Origin: Candidatus Shapirobacteria bacterium
GTDB lineage: Bacteria > Patescibacteriota > Microgenomatia > UBA12405
Direction: 5' to 3'
Assembly (NCBI GenBank): GCA_018062705.1
Contig: JAGORQ010000012.1
Coordinates: 1 to 33,464 of the forward strand
Length of the DNA stretch: 33,464 nt
This document shows positions 12,987 through 21,369 of this stretch, one piece after another. A program made the translations under genes and the position numbers. The notes below the pieces were generated by a model. The model saw only the letters and a list, made by a program, of their open reading frames with translations, ran no database searches and was not told the DNA's origin. The first letter of the stretch is position 1. Each line of letters starts with the position of its first letter.

Positions 12987-15605
12987 GTGAGAAATATACT
13001 TTTGACGGTTTTATTTTTACTGGCTTCGACGCGAGGGGTGTTGGCCGATGAGGTGATGGTCCGATTGTCGCGGATGAAAACTGGGGAGAGTCCCCTACCG
13101 ATATTGGTGACTGTCACTGCCACGACAAATGTGGTGGAGAATGGACTTGCGGTGGTAGTGGGAAATGGTTGGAGCGTGTCCAGTACTGCCAGTGATCTGA
13201 CGGTTACGACAACTGGCTTGCCTAACGACGTTACTCCCCTACCAGGAATTGCTACGGCGGTGAGTGTATCGGGTAAAACAATTAGTTTTCCGTCAAACGA
13301 CTTGTCTACAAATGTAAAATATGGTTTTTATATAACCGATGGAATTGGGGTAAACCCGGTTGCTGGCGATGGAGCCAACTATAAATGGATAATAAGTAGT
13401 ACGGAAATAAAAGTGCCGGTGGTAGCCAGTGACAGTATTGTCTTAACCGGTAAGGTGGGGGCAATGGCGACTGACTTTCAGCTAGAAATAGGTAGAAGTG
13501 GACCATCACCTTTGTCACAAAACAAAAGTGTTGAATATACCATTACTTATGGCTCTTATTTGATGAGTCCGGTGTATCCACTAAAAATTGTGGCTGAGTG
13601 GGGAGATGGTATCTACAATGTAGTTGATTATGTGGTGGGAAGTGGAACAACTGCTTATGGTGGAGCTATACCAGTGGTTGATTTGATAAATCGGAGAATT
13701 GAGTGGACGATAACTAATTTCCCAGCTAATTTACAGGGGAAAGAAATTAGATTTTCACTTCAAGCAAATGATAGTTACCAGGGTCAGCAAATGGTTAATT
13801 TTCCGGTAAAGGTAATACTTAATGGTGCCAATGTGGTGACAACGGATCAAAGCTTGACGGAGACTTATCAATATTTTTCGACAGTGACACCCACGAGTAA
13901 CCCAACTACTGTTCAGGTGGCAGTGACAGGTGATCTGACGAGTGTTCCGGCTGTGACATTAGCTCCAACACCAACTCCAGCCCAAACAGAGACAAGGAAG
14001 ATCAATTTAATTGAGGTAGCTGAAATTACCAATGATTCGGCGACAATTAAAATTTCAGCTAATTTTGAGCCAAAACTAATCAAAGTGTTTTATGGTGATT
14101 CAATTAAAAAGTTGGTATATAAATTGACGTCGGTGAATAAAAATAAAACACAGGAAATAAAAATTGATGGTTTATTGCCTGACAAAAACTACTTTTTTAA
14201 ATTGGAAATTGATGATGAAGGTGGCGTTGTTTCAACTGATCTGTTTACTTTCAAAACTGCTAGCAACAGTGAATTGGCAGAAATTTTGGCTGAGTCACTA
14301 TTGATTACTAGTCAAAACAATATTGTGGCAGATGCACGTGATGGTATGTTGATGGTGGCTCAGGTGATACCAGCTACAGACTATGCCTATAAATTTAAAA
14401 TCAACAAGCCGGAACTAGTCAGGTCGGTGAGGCTGTTTGTGAGAAATAAACAAGTTTTGGGAGTGACTAGCTGGGCGTTGGGTGCCGAGCCGGGGCAAAC
14501 ATCGGCTGACTTGGTTGAACTAAGCCCAGGTAATTATTCAGGACATTTAGTCAGTCCGAACGTGGAGGGATTTTATGAAATCGTGGTGAGAGTTACCGGA
14601 ATTAATGGGAGTGTGACTGAGAAAATATTGGGTACGATTAGGGTGTCAAAACCGTTTCGAGTGCTTGATGAAAAAGGTCGACCAATTGAGGGAGCAGAAG
14701 TTAACATGTCAAGATATAACCAAAGAAGCAGATTGTTTGAAGTGATAAATCGGGAGAACTTTGGGTACAGAAATCCTTTATATACAGATCCACTAGGTGA
14801 GATAAGAATTTCACTACCAAACGGTAAGTATCAGGCTGAGATTATGGCACCAGGATTTGCCAGCAAAACAATTGTTTTTGAGATTGGTCAAGGTTCAGAG
14901 GAAAAACCACCAACGGTTAAAATGGTGGCGGAAAAAACCAAATTGTTTGGCTATTTAAGCTTTTATGATAAATCAAAAGATGATTTGGGGCGAATTTTCA
15001 TTGATGGGTTGAAAGAGATTGCTAGTTCACAAAGATTTTTTAAAATTTATTCCATTGTGGTGCTTATAATTGGGTTTGGTCTATGGTCTAAACTACTGGG
15101 AAAAATAAGTCGTGAATTGGGATGGAGTGTGTTTATTAAAAGAAAGCGTGATGGTGTTGTTTGGGGAGAGGTTTTGGAGGCTGATTCAAAATTGCCTATA
15201 GCCAAAGCGCAAATATACTTGATTGCCGAAGAGGGTAAAAAAATCCTAAATCAGAGTCGAAGTGATAATTTGGGCACCTTTGGTCTGAAATTGACAAAAA
15301 GTAAGTTTTATAAAATTATGGCAACAAAGACAGGCTACCATCCAACGGCGATGCTGGATTACACTTATCTTGGTTTGAAAGCGGGTAATTTGAAAATTTG
15401 GTTAAAGAAAAAAGAGGGTGGTAGTGAAATTGTGCGAGAGAAAATAGAAAAGTTGATATCTTTTGGATTTATCTTGCCACTTTGTGTGTTGTTGGTGATA
15501 TTGGGGGGAATTTATTTTGTGAATTTTGGTGTATATAAAGTGTTAATTATTTGGTTGACGGCAATAGTTAATTTATACTTATTTTTTGTATTGAATAAAA
15601 TATGA
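12987..15605 (+). CDS. secreted and membrane-anchored surface protein
   Basis: 872 residues from GTG 12987 (TTG 12984 is the alternative). Signal peptide RNILLTVLFLLASTRGVLA; then a beta-rich domain starting VRLSRMKTGESPLP that resembles the N-terminus of the third gene of this operon (IRYDRMKAATLSTLQ). Pro/Thr linker near 325-335, a fibronectin III-like domain (about 338-427), a carboxypeptidase-regulatory-like domain (KPFRVLDEKGRPIEGAEV, about 553-640), a membrane helix near 690-710, a second regulatory-like domain (VVWGEVLEADSKLPIAKA) and two C-terminal hydrophobic segments. This looks like a wall- or membrane-bound scaffold. First gene of a 15-kb operon; its stop overlaps the next start (ATGA). 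Confidence 0.85.
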   Translation: MRNILLTVLFLLASTRGVLADEVMVRLSRMKTGESPLPILVTVTATTNVVENGLAVVVGNGWSVSSTASDLTVTTTGLPNDVTPLPGIATAVSVSGKTISFPSNDLSTNVKYGFYITDGIGVNPVAGDGANYKWIISSTEIKVPVVASDSIVLTGKVGAMATDFQLEIGRSGPSPLSQNKSVEYTITYGSYLMSPVYPLKIVAEWGDGIYNVVDYVVGSGTTAYGGAIPVVDLINRRIEWTITNFPANLQGKEIRFSLQANDSYQGQQMVNFPVKVILNGANVVTTDQSLTETYQYFSTVTPTSNPTTVQVAVTGDLTSVPAVTLAPTPTPAQTETRKINLIEVAEITNDSATIKISANFEPKLIKVFYGDSIKKLVYKLTSVNKNKTQEIKIDGLLPDKNYFFKLEIDDEGGVVSTDLFTFKTASNSELAEILAESLLITSQNNIVADARDGMLMVAQVIPATDYAYKFKINKPELVRSVRLFVRNKQVLGVTSWALGAEPGQTSADLVELSPGNYSGHLVSPNVEGFYEIVVRVTGINGSVTEKILGTIRVSKPFRVLDEKGRPIEGAEVNMSRYNQRSRLFEVINRENFGYRNPLYTDPLGEIRISLPNGKYQAEIMAPGFASKTIVFEIGQGSEEKPPTVKMVAEKTKLFGYLSFYDKSKDDLGRIFIDGLKEIASSQRFFKIYSIVVLIIGFGLWSKLLGKISRELGWSVFIKRKRDGVVWGEVLEADSKLPIAKAQIYLIAEEGKKILNQSRSDNLGTFGLKLTKSKFYKIMATKTGYHPTAMLDYTYLGLKAGNLKIWLKKKEGGSEIVREKIEKLISFGFILPLCVLLVILGGIYFVNFGVYKVLIIWLTAIVNLYLFFVLNKI

Positions 15606-16663
15606 GTTGGCAAAAGAAATTAACTAAATACTTGTGGGTATTTTTGGTGTTGCCAGTCAGTACTAATTATCAACTGCAAAGCTTTAGTTTGGGCAACGGC
15701 GGTGGTAATAGCACTTCATCAACAAATTATTCAATGGTAGGACAGATTGGGGAAATGGTTAATAAGTTGAGTGGGTCTAATTTTGACTTGGGAGCTGGAT
15801 TGTCGTTTGCTAGGCAATCGAATGTGCCCATGGTGGCTTCTTTTACTAACCCAGCTAATTATTACAATAAATTAAAACTGGTGGTTGATCAGCAAGATAA
15901 TCCGACGGATACAAGATATGCAATTGCCATAAGTAAGGATAATTTTGCAACTACAAATTATGTTAAAAGTGATTTTACAGTAGGGTCGACCTTGGCCAGT
16001 GCTGATTATTTACTCTATTCACAATTGGGGGGGGCTAGTGGTTTTGAAATTGTTGGTTTGGATGTGGGAACTTCATATAGTGTCAAAATAAAAGCCATGC
16101 AGGGAAGCTTTACTGAGACTGATTGGGGGCCAGAAAGCGCTTCGTCGACGGTTAGTCCGACTTTGGCTTATGATATTGATGTGGCAACTACAGATATTCA
16201 AACTGATCCACCTTATGTGATTAGTCTGGGTGATTTAAATCCAGGGAGTGTGGTGATGGGTAGTAGTCGGGTGTGGGTGAGTTTGGATACTAATGCGAAT
16301 AGTGGTGGAAGTGTGATGGTTTACGGACAAAACGGTGGACTACAAAGCACTACTGCCGGCTATCTAATTTCTGGAGTAAGTGGAAATTTGAGTGTGCTGG
16401 CGACTGGTTTTGGGGTTCAGGGGGCGGGGGTGGGTCAAACTTCCGGTGGTCCACTGACGATTGATGTGGGCTACACCGGCTATACCGGTAGTGATGGGTA
16501 TGTGGGTATGGCCGATACTAATATTAGACAAATATTTGTCTCTAGTGCCCCAATCACTTCTGGCAGAGCGTCGTTTGTGGTTAAAGCAAAAACTGATACA
16601 AATGTACCGTCTGCAGGAGATTATTCCGAGTCATTAACTGTAATTGCGGTTGCAAATTTTTAA
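15602..16663 (+). CDS. secreted beta-rich surface protein
   Basis: 353 residues. Basic N-terminus and hydrophobic segment (SWQKKLTKYLWVFLVLPVS), then a Ser/Gly/Thr-rich exported chain. Residues about 75-175 resemble a fibronectin III-like domain (NPANYYNKLKLVVDQQDNPT ... SYSVKIKAM). The C-terminal third ends AGDYSESLTVIAVANF, closely matching the end of the next protein (GSDYTDTLTVVGAGSF), so both share a terminal beta domain that may drive assembly into a fibre or layer. A run of eight G at 16027-16034 could slip. Start overlaps the preceding stop by four bases. Confidence 0.8.
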   Translation: MSWQKKLTKYLWVFLVLPVSTNYQLQSFSLGNGGGNSTSSTNYSMVGQIGEMVNKLSGSNFDLGAGLSFARQSNVPMVASFTNPANYYNKLKLVVDQQDNPTDTRYAIAISKDNFATTNYVKSDFTVGSTLASADYLLYSQLGGASGFEIVGLDVGTSYSVKIKAMQGSFTETDWGPESASSTVSPTLAYDIDVATTDIQTDPPYVISLGDLNPGSVVMGSSRVWVSLDTNANSGGSVMVYGQNGGLQSTTAGYLISGVSGNLSVLATGFGVQGAGVGQTSGGPLTIDVGYTGYTGSDGYVGMADTNIRQIFVSSAPITSGRASFVVKAKTDTNVPSAGDYSESLTVIAVANF

Positions 16664-16678
16664 TCGCTTGACTTTGAT

Positions 16679-17704
16679 ATGTTTAGTCGTCATATTTATT
16701 ATGTGAGGAAATATTTTTTGACATCGATATCATTTGTTTTAACTTTTGGTCTGTTGTTGGTTGTTGGTAGTGGTGATGTTTTTGCGGCACAATTTACAAA
16801 AGCTTCAATTAGATATGACAGAATGAAGGCAGCCACTTTGTCGACACTTCAAGTGGTAATTGTGCCAGTAACGACAGCTTCCGAAGCCAAAGTTAGGATA
16901 GTGTTTGGTTCGGCTACTTTGGGTGCAGGCCAATCGGCAACGACTGCTAATACTCCGTCGGGAGCAGTGGGTTTACCGGGTACTTTGGTGGCGACAGGAG
17001 CAGGAACAAGTATTTTGGTGACCGGGTTAACTGATTTGACTGTAGGGACGACTTATTCTTTTAATTTAACTGTTGGAGTGACAACGCCGGGAGCTGGTTC
17101 AGCCTTAGATACAGTGACAACCTTGACTGCTGGTGATTCTGCAGTCGATACGACTACTGTCTTGTCTAGGTATATAACAGACGATCAGATTGTGGTGACG
17201 GCAAACGTACCACCAACTTTTACTTTTACTTTATCGGGAAATACGGATACTTTTACTACCGACTTGAGCTCTTCTGCAATAGCGGTAACCAATGGTCGAA
17301 CAGTGTCGGTGGCGACTAATGCAGCTAAAGGTTGGATTGGCTGGGTTAAAAGTGATAACACTGCATTGAGTTCGGTAACCACTGGGGAGAGTATTGGAAC
17401 GACTGGTACAGTAGATACTGCTCCAAGCGTTTGCCAAGTTAATAGTGATTGTTATGTGTTGGATGCTGATTTGACAACCACTGGCGCTGGTAGTGGATCG
17501 TTGACAATTGATGCCGAATATTTGGGTGTCGGCACTTCTGACGGGGGTACTTTGAGTACCACTTTTCAACCTTTTGCCAAAAGAACCGGAAAGACCGCTG
17601 GGGATGTGATTACTTTAATTGAAAAAGCATCGATGATTGCTACAAAAGCTGCTGGCTCTGATTACACTGACACGTTAACGGTGGTTGGAGCGGGTAGTTT
17701 TTGA
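16679..17704 (+). CDS. secreted beta-rich surface protein, putative layer or fibre subunit
   Basis: 341 residues. Signal peptide of about 37 residues ending VFA, then AQFTKASIRYDRMKAATLST, a domain shared with the first operon gene. Composition is dominated by Thr, Ala, Gly, Val and Ser with few charged residues, typical of self-assembling extracellular beta proteins. One likely disulfide pair occurs in VCQVNSDCYVL. The C-terminus GSDYTDTLTVVGAGSF repeats that of the preceding protein. The abundance of such domains in CPR genomes and the position suggest a structural surface subunit; no enzymatic motif is seen. Confidence 0.8.
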   Translation: MFSRHIYYVRKYFLTSISFVLTFGLLLVVGSGDVFAAQFTKASIRYDRMKAATLSTLQVVIVPVTTASEAKVRIVFGSATLGAGQSATTANTPSGAVGLPGTLVATGAGTSILVTGLTDLTVGTTYSFNLTVGVTTPGAGSALDTVTTLTAGDSAVDTTTVLSRYITDDQIVVTANVPPTFTFTLSGNTDTFTTDLSSSAIAVTNGRTVSVATNAAKGWIGWVKSDNTALSSVTTGESIGTTGTVDTAPSVCQVNSDCYVLDADLTTTGAGSGSLTIDAEYLGVGTSDGGTLSTTFQPFAKRTGKTAGDVITLIEKASMIATKAAGSDYTDTLTVVGAGSF

Positions 17705-17705
17705 T

Positions 17706-18731
17706 GTGAAGCAGATTTTTTGGATATTTATTTCTTTTTTTATTTTTTCTGGTGCTGTGTTGGCGCAAGATAATGGGTTGAGTTTAACTACTTCGCCACT
17801 ACCAGTTAATTTGGTGGCTGAACCAGGGACAGCTATTACTACCCAACTTAAGGTAAAGAATAATGGGTTGGAAAAAGAAACACTGACTTTGGGTTTGATG
17901 AAATTCCAGGCCTTTGGGGAAGAGGGAAAGCCAAAATTGTTGGATCGGGAGATTGGGGATGATTATTTTGATTGGGTAAGTTTTTCGGAAAATGATTTTG
18001 AATTGGCTCCAAACGAATGGAAGACCATAACTATGACGATAAATGTACCCGCAGAAGCGGCCTTTGGATATTACTATGCGGTCACTTTTGCGCGGAAAGA
18101 TAGCTCGGTTACCGGCTTGGGTACAACTAAAATAGTTGGAGCTACTGCCTGTTTGGTACTACTGGAAGTGAGGGTTCAAAACGCGGTGAGAAGTATAGTG
18201 GTGAATGATTTTTTATCGAGTCAAAAAATTTATGAATTTTTGCCAGCAAAATTTTTTATTAGATTGAAAAATCGGGGTAATGTCCACGTGGTGCCCCGGG
18301 GTAATATATTTATAGATCGGGGAAACGATCGAGATGTGGGGGTGCTAGAGATTAATGATGTAAAAGGTAATGTGTTGCCCAACTCTTCACGAATTTTTGA
18401 GGCTAGTTGGAATGATGGTTTTCCTAATTATGTGGAAAAAAAAGATGGTAATAAAATGTTGCTGGATAAAAAAGGAAATGTGAAAACTGAACTGAAGTGG
18501 GATTTGAGTCAATTTAGTAAATTTAGGTGGGGAAAATATACCGCCAACATGCTCCTGATTTATGATGATGGCACTCGGGATGTGCCAATAGAGGCGAAGG
18601 TAGATTTTTGGGTAATCCCCTACCGAATAATATTGGTGGTGTTGGCAATACTAATACCACTGGTGTTTGGTTTGTGGACAATTATTGGTGTTATATTTAG
18701 AAAAGTGTTTGGTAAAAAGAAAGATAAATGA
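17706..18731 (+). CDS. DUF916-like surface protein with C-terminal membrane anchor
   Basis: 341 residues from the GTG at 17706, which is two bases past the previous stop; a TTG at 17685 would overlap. Signal peptide ending GAVLA, then an Ig-like region LTTSPLPVNLVAEPGTAITTQLKVKN with NEWKTITMTINVP, as in DUF916 proteins of WxL-type surface complexes. A second beta domain contains NRGNVHVVPRGNI, then a membrane helix (PYRIILVVLAILIPLVFGLW) and a basic tail, so the bulk is outside and anchored. The next gene is a paralogue, sharing the N(R/S)GNVH(V/L)(V/I)PRG motif. Role: probably holds the secreted subunits at the membrane. Confidence 0.75.
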   Translation: MKQIFWIFISFFIFSGAVLAQDNGLSLTTSPLPVNLVAEPGTAITTQLKVKNNGLEKETLTLGLMKFQAFGEEGKPKLLDREIGDDYFDWVSFSENDFELAPNEWKTITMTINVPAEAAFGYYYAVTFARKDSSVTGLGTTKIVGATACLVLLEVRVQNAVRSIVVNDFLSSQKIYEFLPAKFFIRLKNRGNVHVVPRGNIFIDRGNDRDVGVLEINDVKGNVLPNSSRIFEASWNDGFPNYVEKKDGNKMLLDKKGNVKTELKWDLSQFSKFRWGKYTANMLLIYDDGTRDVPIEAKVDFWVIPYRIILVVLAILIPLVFGLWTIIGVIFRKVFGKKKDK

Positions 18732-19627
18732 AGAAGTTTTTTTTGGTAGTGCTGTTTTTGATGATGTATCCCCTACCGGCACAAGCTCTGGATGGTGGAA
18801 TTGGGATATCACCCCCTTTTTCAAATATTGTAATTAGGGAGAGTGAGAAGCAAAAAAAAATAGCGGTAAAATTTGTAAATAATAGTAATGTCCTGATTAG
18901 TTTGAAGTTAAAAGTAGTTGATTTTGGGGCATTGGATGAAGCAGGTGGGGTGGCATTTTTGGGGTTTAATAAAGAAAATTTGGATAAAAAATACTCCCTA
19001 GCCTCTTGGGTGAATTTGTCGGCTGATTATTTAAATATCGATCCAAAAAAAACAGTTGAGGTGGAAGTGACAATTTTGAATCGAGAATCATTGTCGCCGG
19101 GGGGGCATTATGGAGCGGTGTTGGCTACCTTGGAACAGTCTGGAGTGAGTGGTGAGGAGAAAGTGGCAGTTAATCAAAGCTATGGGTCTTTATTTTATGT
19201 CAACAAAGAGGGTGGGGAAAAATTTGGAATGAAGTTTAGTCAATTGGTTACCAGTAAGCTATGGTGGAAACTCGACAATCAAGTTCAGTTGAGACTGCAG
19301 AATTCAGGTAACGTTCATTTGATACCCCGAGGTTTGGTGGTAATTAAAGATCAAAAAAATAGAGAAGTGGCCAGGGGGATTATCAATTCGGAGTCTGCAA
19401 TTATTTTGCCGGAAACTTTTCGTTGGTTTAAATTTGATTTAGATAGCGAAAAAAACTTAATAATGCCGGGTAAATATAAGCTGGTAGTGAGTTACCGTTA
19501 TGATGGTAAAAACGAGTTTGACAATAAAGAAACGAGTTTTTTTTATATTGGGGTTGAAGGTGTTATCTTTATGTTGGTAGGTTTGATATCGTTTATCGTA
19601 CTTATTTGGCGACGGAAAAACAACTAA
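18728..19627 (+). CDS. DUF916-like surface protein, paralogue of upstream gene
   Basis: 299 residues, ATG overlapping the previous stop (ATGA). Signal peptide ending PAQALDGG; N-terminal Ig-like domain GIGISPPFSNIVIRESEKQK with the family-typical stretch SLSPGGHYGAVLATL; second domain with NSGNVHLIPRGLVVIKD; C-terminal membrane helix (GVIFMLVGLISFIVLIW) and RRKNN tail. The common architecture with the preceding gene indicates a tandem duplication. Its likely partners are the secreted beta proteins upstream. A run of seven G lies at 19099-19105. Confidence 0.75.
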   Translation: MKKFFLVVLFLMMYPLPAQALDGGIGISPPFSNIVIRESEKQKKIAVKFVNNSNVLISLKLKVVDFGALDEAGGVAFLGFNKENLDKKYSLASWVNLSADYLNIDPKKTVEVEVTILNRESLSPGGHYGAVLATLEQSGVSGEEKVAVNQSYGSLFYVNKEGGEKFGMKFSQLVTSKLWWKLDNQVQLRLQNSGNVHLIPRGLVVIKDQKNREVARGIINSESAIILPETFRWFKFDLDSEKNLIMPGKYKLVVSYRYDGKNEFDNKETSFFYIGVEGVIFMLVGLISFIVLIWRRKNN

Positions 19628-19704
19628 AATTAAACTAAGGTGAAAAGGATAAAAACCGAATAAATTTAAGAATTTAAAATTTAGAAACGAAACAAATACT
19701 TCGG

Positions 19705-21369
19705 TTGTTATTGGTTTTGGGGTTGTTTTTGGCGGAGGTTTTGCCGGCTATGGCGGCGACAGGAATAAATAGAAAGATAAATTTTCAGGGAAAATTGGTT
19801 AATAATGGCGCCACCGCCGGGACAAATGTGACTGATGCTAGCTATACGATGAAGTTTACTTTGTGGGATGCGTCGTCGGCTGGCACATCACTTTGGACAG
19901 AAGTGTGGAATAGTGGCACAACTCAGGTGGCAGTAAGTAGTGGGATTTTTAGTGTAGCTTTGGGGAGTTATAGCACATTCCCCCCTTCAGTAGATTTTAA
20001 TACCGACAATATTTACCTAAGTGTGGGTGTAAGTAGTGATTCGGATATGACCCCGAGGATTCAGTTTACAGCAGTACCCTATGCGCTTAATGCCGAAAAG
20101 GCGTCTGGTCAAAGTTTGTCGATTACCGATTTGGTTAGTTTTGGCGGAATAACTATTGGAGGAACTGGTTTGTATGGGAACTTGGCAACGACCGGGAAAA
20201 TGTCGATTGGGACGACAGTGATAAATACAGTTTATGCCTTGAATGTGGGTGGAACCTACGGTGGGTCGGATTTGTATTTGACAGGAAAAATAGGGATCGG
20301 CACCTCGGTGCCTGGTGTATTTGCGCTAAATGTGGGCGGGACAGGTAGGTTTGGTGACATCTTTGTTAATGGAAAAATAGCCATTGGATCAACTGTGCCG
20401 GGAGTGTATGGCTTAAATTTGGGGACGAGTGGCTTTGCCACTAATTTTTCAACTAGCAAACTATCTGTTGGCACAACGGCTTTTTTTGGGGCGTACAACT
20501 TGAATGTGGGGGGGACAACTAGTTTAACTGATTTACATATTTTAGCTAAAGTAGCCATTGGATCAACTGTGCCGGGAGTGTATGCGTTGAATGTGGGTGG
20601 AACATACGGCGGATCGGATTTGTATTTGACGGGACGGATTGGTATTGGAACCTCAATTCCGGGATATAAGTTGCAAATTGTGGGTGATGCAAATATTAGT
20701 ACTAATCTGGGGATTGGCGGTTCTTTGTCGTTGACAGCCCTGCCAGTAGGGGTGGGAACAAGTGTGTTGTATATTGCGAGTAATGGGGTGATTACCCAAG
20801 GTACTTTGCCAGTGACTAGTGTGGTTAATTCGAAGGTGATAGTATTGTCGCCGGAGTATCCTGGTGGTGCACTTAGTGCGGATGGTTCGGGGACAACAGC
20901 AGTATCAATGACGTCGGATAATACTTTGAACGCCGGTGGGGTGGGGTGGAAAAACTATTATGAATTGTCGTCGACGAGTGGTTCACTCCAAGATTATTCT
21001 GTATTAGTTAGGGTGACTTTACCTAGTGATTTTGGATCTTGGGAAACCGGGAGTTGCCCCGGGAGTACTTGTGCTTTGGAATTTGCATACCAAACTGGAG
21101 TAGGGACGACTGGGGATAATGCAGTTTCTTATTTAGTCTCAAACGATGTGGATACTCCAGGTACGACTGTTTGTTCAATTGGTAATACAGCAAACACAAG
21201 CTGGGGTTCTTCGGGTTGTACTGAAGCAACTTTGAATGACGGGGTGGCTCCAGAATGGGATGCTGCTAGTGAAACTGCGGTGATTAGGGTCAAAATGGCA
21301 TCAAAAAGTACGGCTAGTGCACTGGCACGAGTTGGTGACATTATTTTGAGATATCGTTCAAGATTCTGA
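19705..21369 (+). CDS. fibre-like surface protein with GIGT repeats
   Basis: About 554 residues with a TTG start at 19705. The hydrophobic signal segment (LLLVLGLFLAEVLPAMA) is present, but the usual basic n-region would have to come from upstream, where no standard start codon is in frame. After INRKINFQGKLVNNG comes a globular head (to about 130), then repeats of about 30 residues with the core KIGIGTSVPGVFALNVGGT, as in phage tail fibres and bacterial trimeric adhesins; the usual S74 chaperone is absent. The C-terminal 180 residues form another domain with four cysteines. DNA repeats include a perfect 33-base pair (20378 and 20552). The stop overlaps the next start by one base. Confidence 0.75.
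   Translation: MLLVLGLFLAEVLPAMAATGINRKINFQGKLVNNGATAGTNVTDASYTMKFTLWDASSAGTSLWTEVWNSGTTQVAVSSGIFSVALGSYSTFPPSVDFNTDNIYLSVGVSSDSDMTPRIQFTAVPYALNAEKASGQSLSITDLVSFGGITIGGTGLYGNLATTGKMSIGTTVINTVYALNVGGTYGGSDLYLTGKIGIGTSVPGVFALNVGGTGRFGDIFVNGKIAIGSTVPGVYGLNLGTSGFATNFSTSKLSVGTTAFFGAYNLNVGGTTSLTDLHILAKVAIGSTVPGVYALNVGGTYGGSDLYLTGRIGIGTSIPGYKLQIVGDANISTNLGIGGSLSLTALPVGVGTSVLYIASNGVITQGTLPVTSVVNSKVIVLSPEYPGGALSADGSGTTAVSMTSDNTLNAGGVGWKNYYELSSTSGSLQDYSVLVRVTLPSDFGSWETGSCPGSTCALEFAYQTGVGTTGDNAVSYLVSNDVDTPGTTVCSIGNTANTSWGSSGCTEATLNDGVAPEWDAASETAVIRVKMASKSTASALARVGDIILRYRSRF
20378..20584 (+). repeat. direct repeats in fibre-like gene
   Basis: A 33-base sequence starting TAGCCATTGGATC is identical at 20378-20410 and 20552-20584. 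A second longer repeat (starting GAATGTGGGTGGAAC) occurs near 20241 and 20590. Spacing is a multiple of three in the 33-base pair (174 bases), so recombination would remove whole repeats in frame. Confidence 0.8.

Noticed and set aside
17185-17569. Open frames on the minus strand under the surface genes
   Set aside because: They mirror Thr/Ser/Val-rich coding on the plus strand and show no protein family features.
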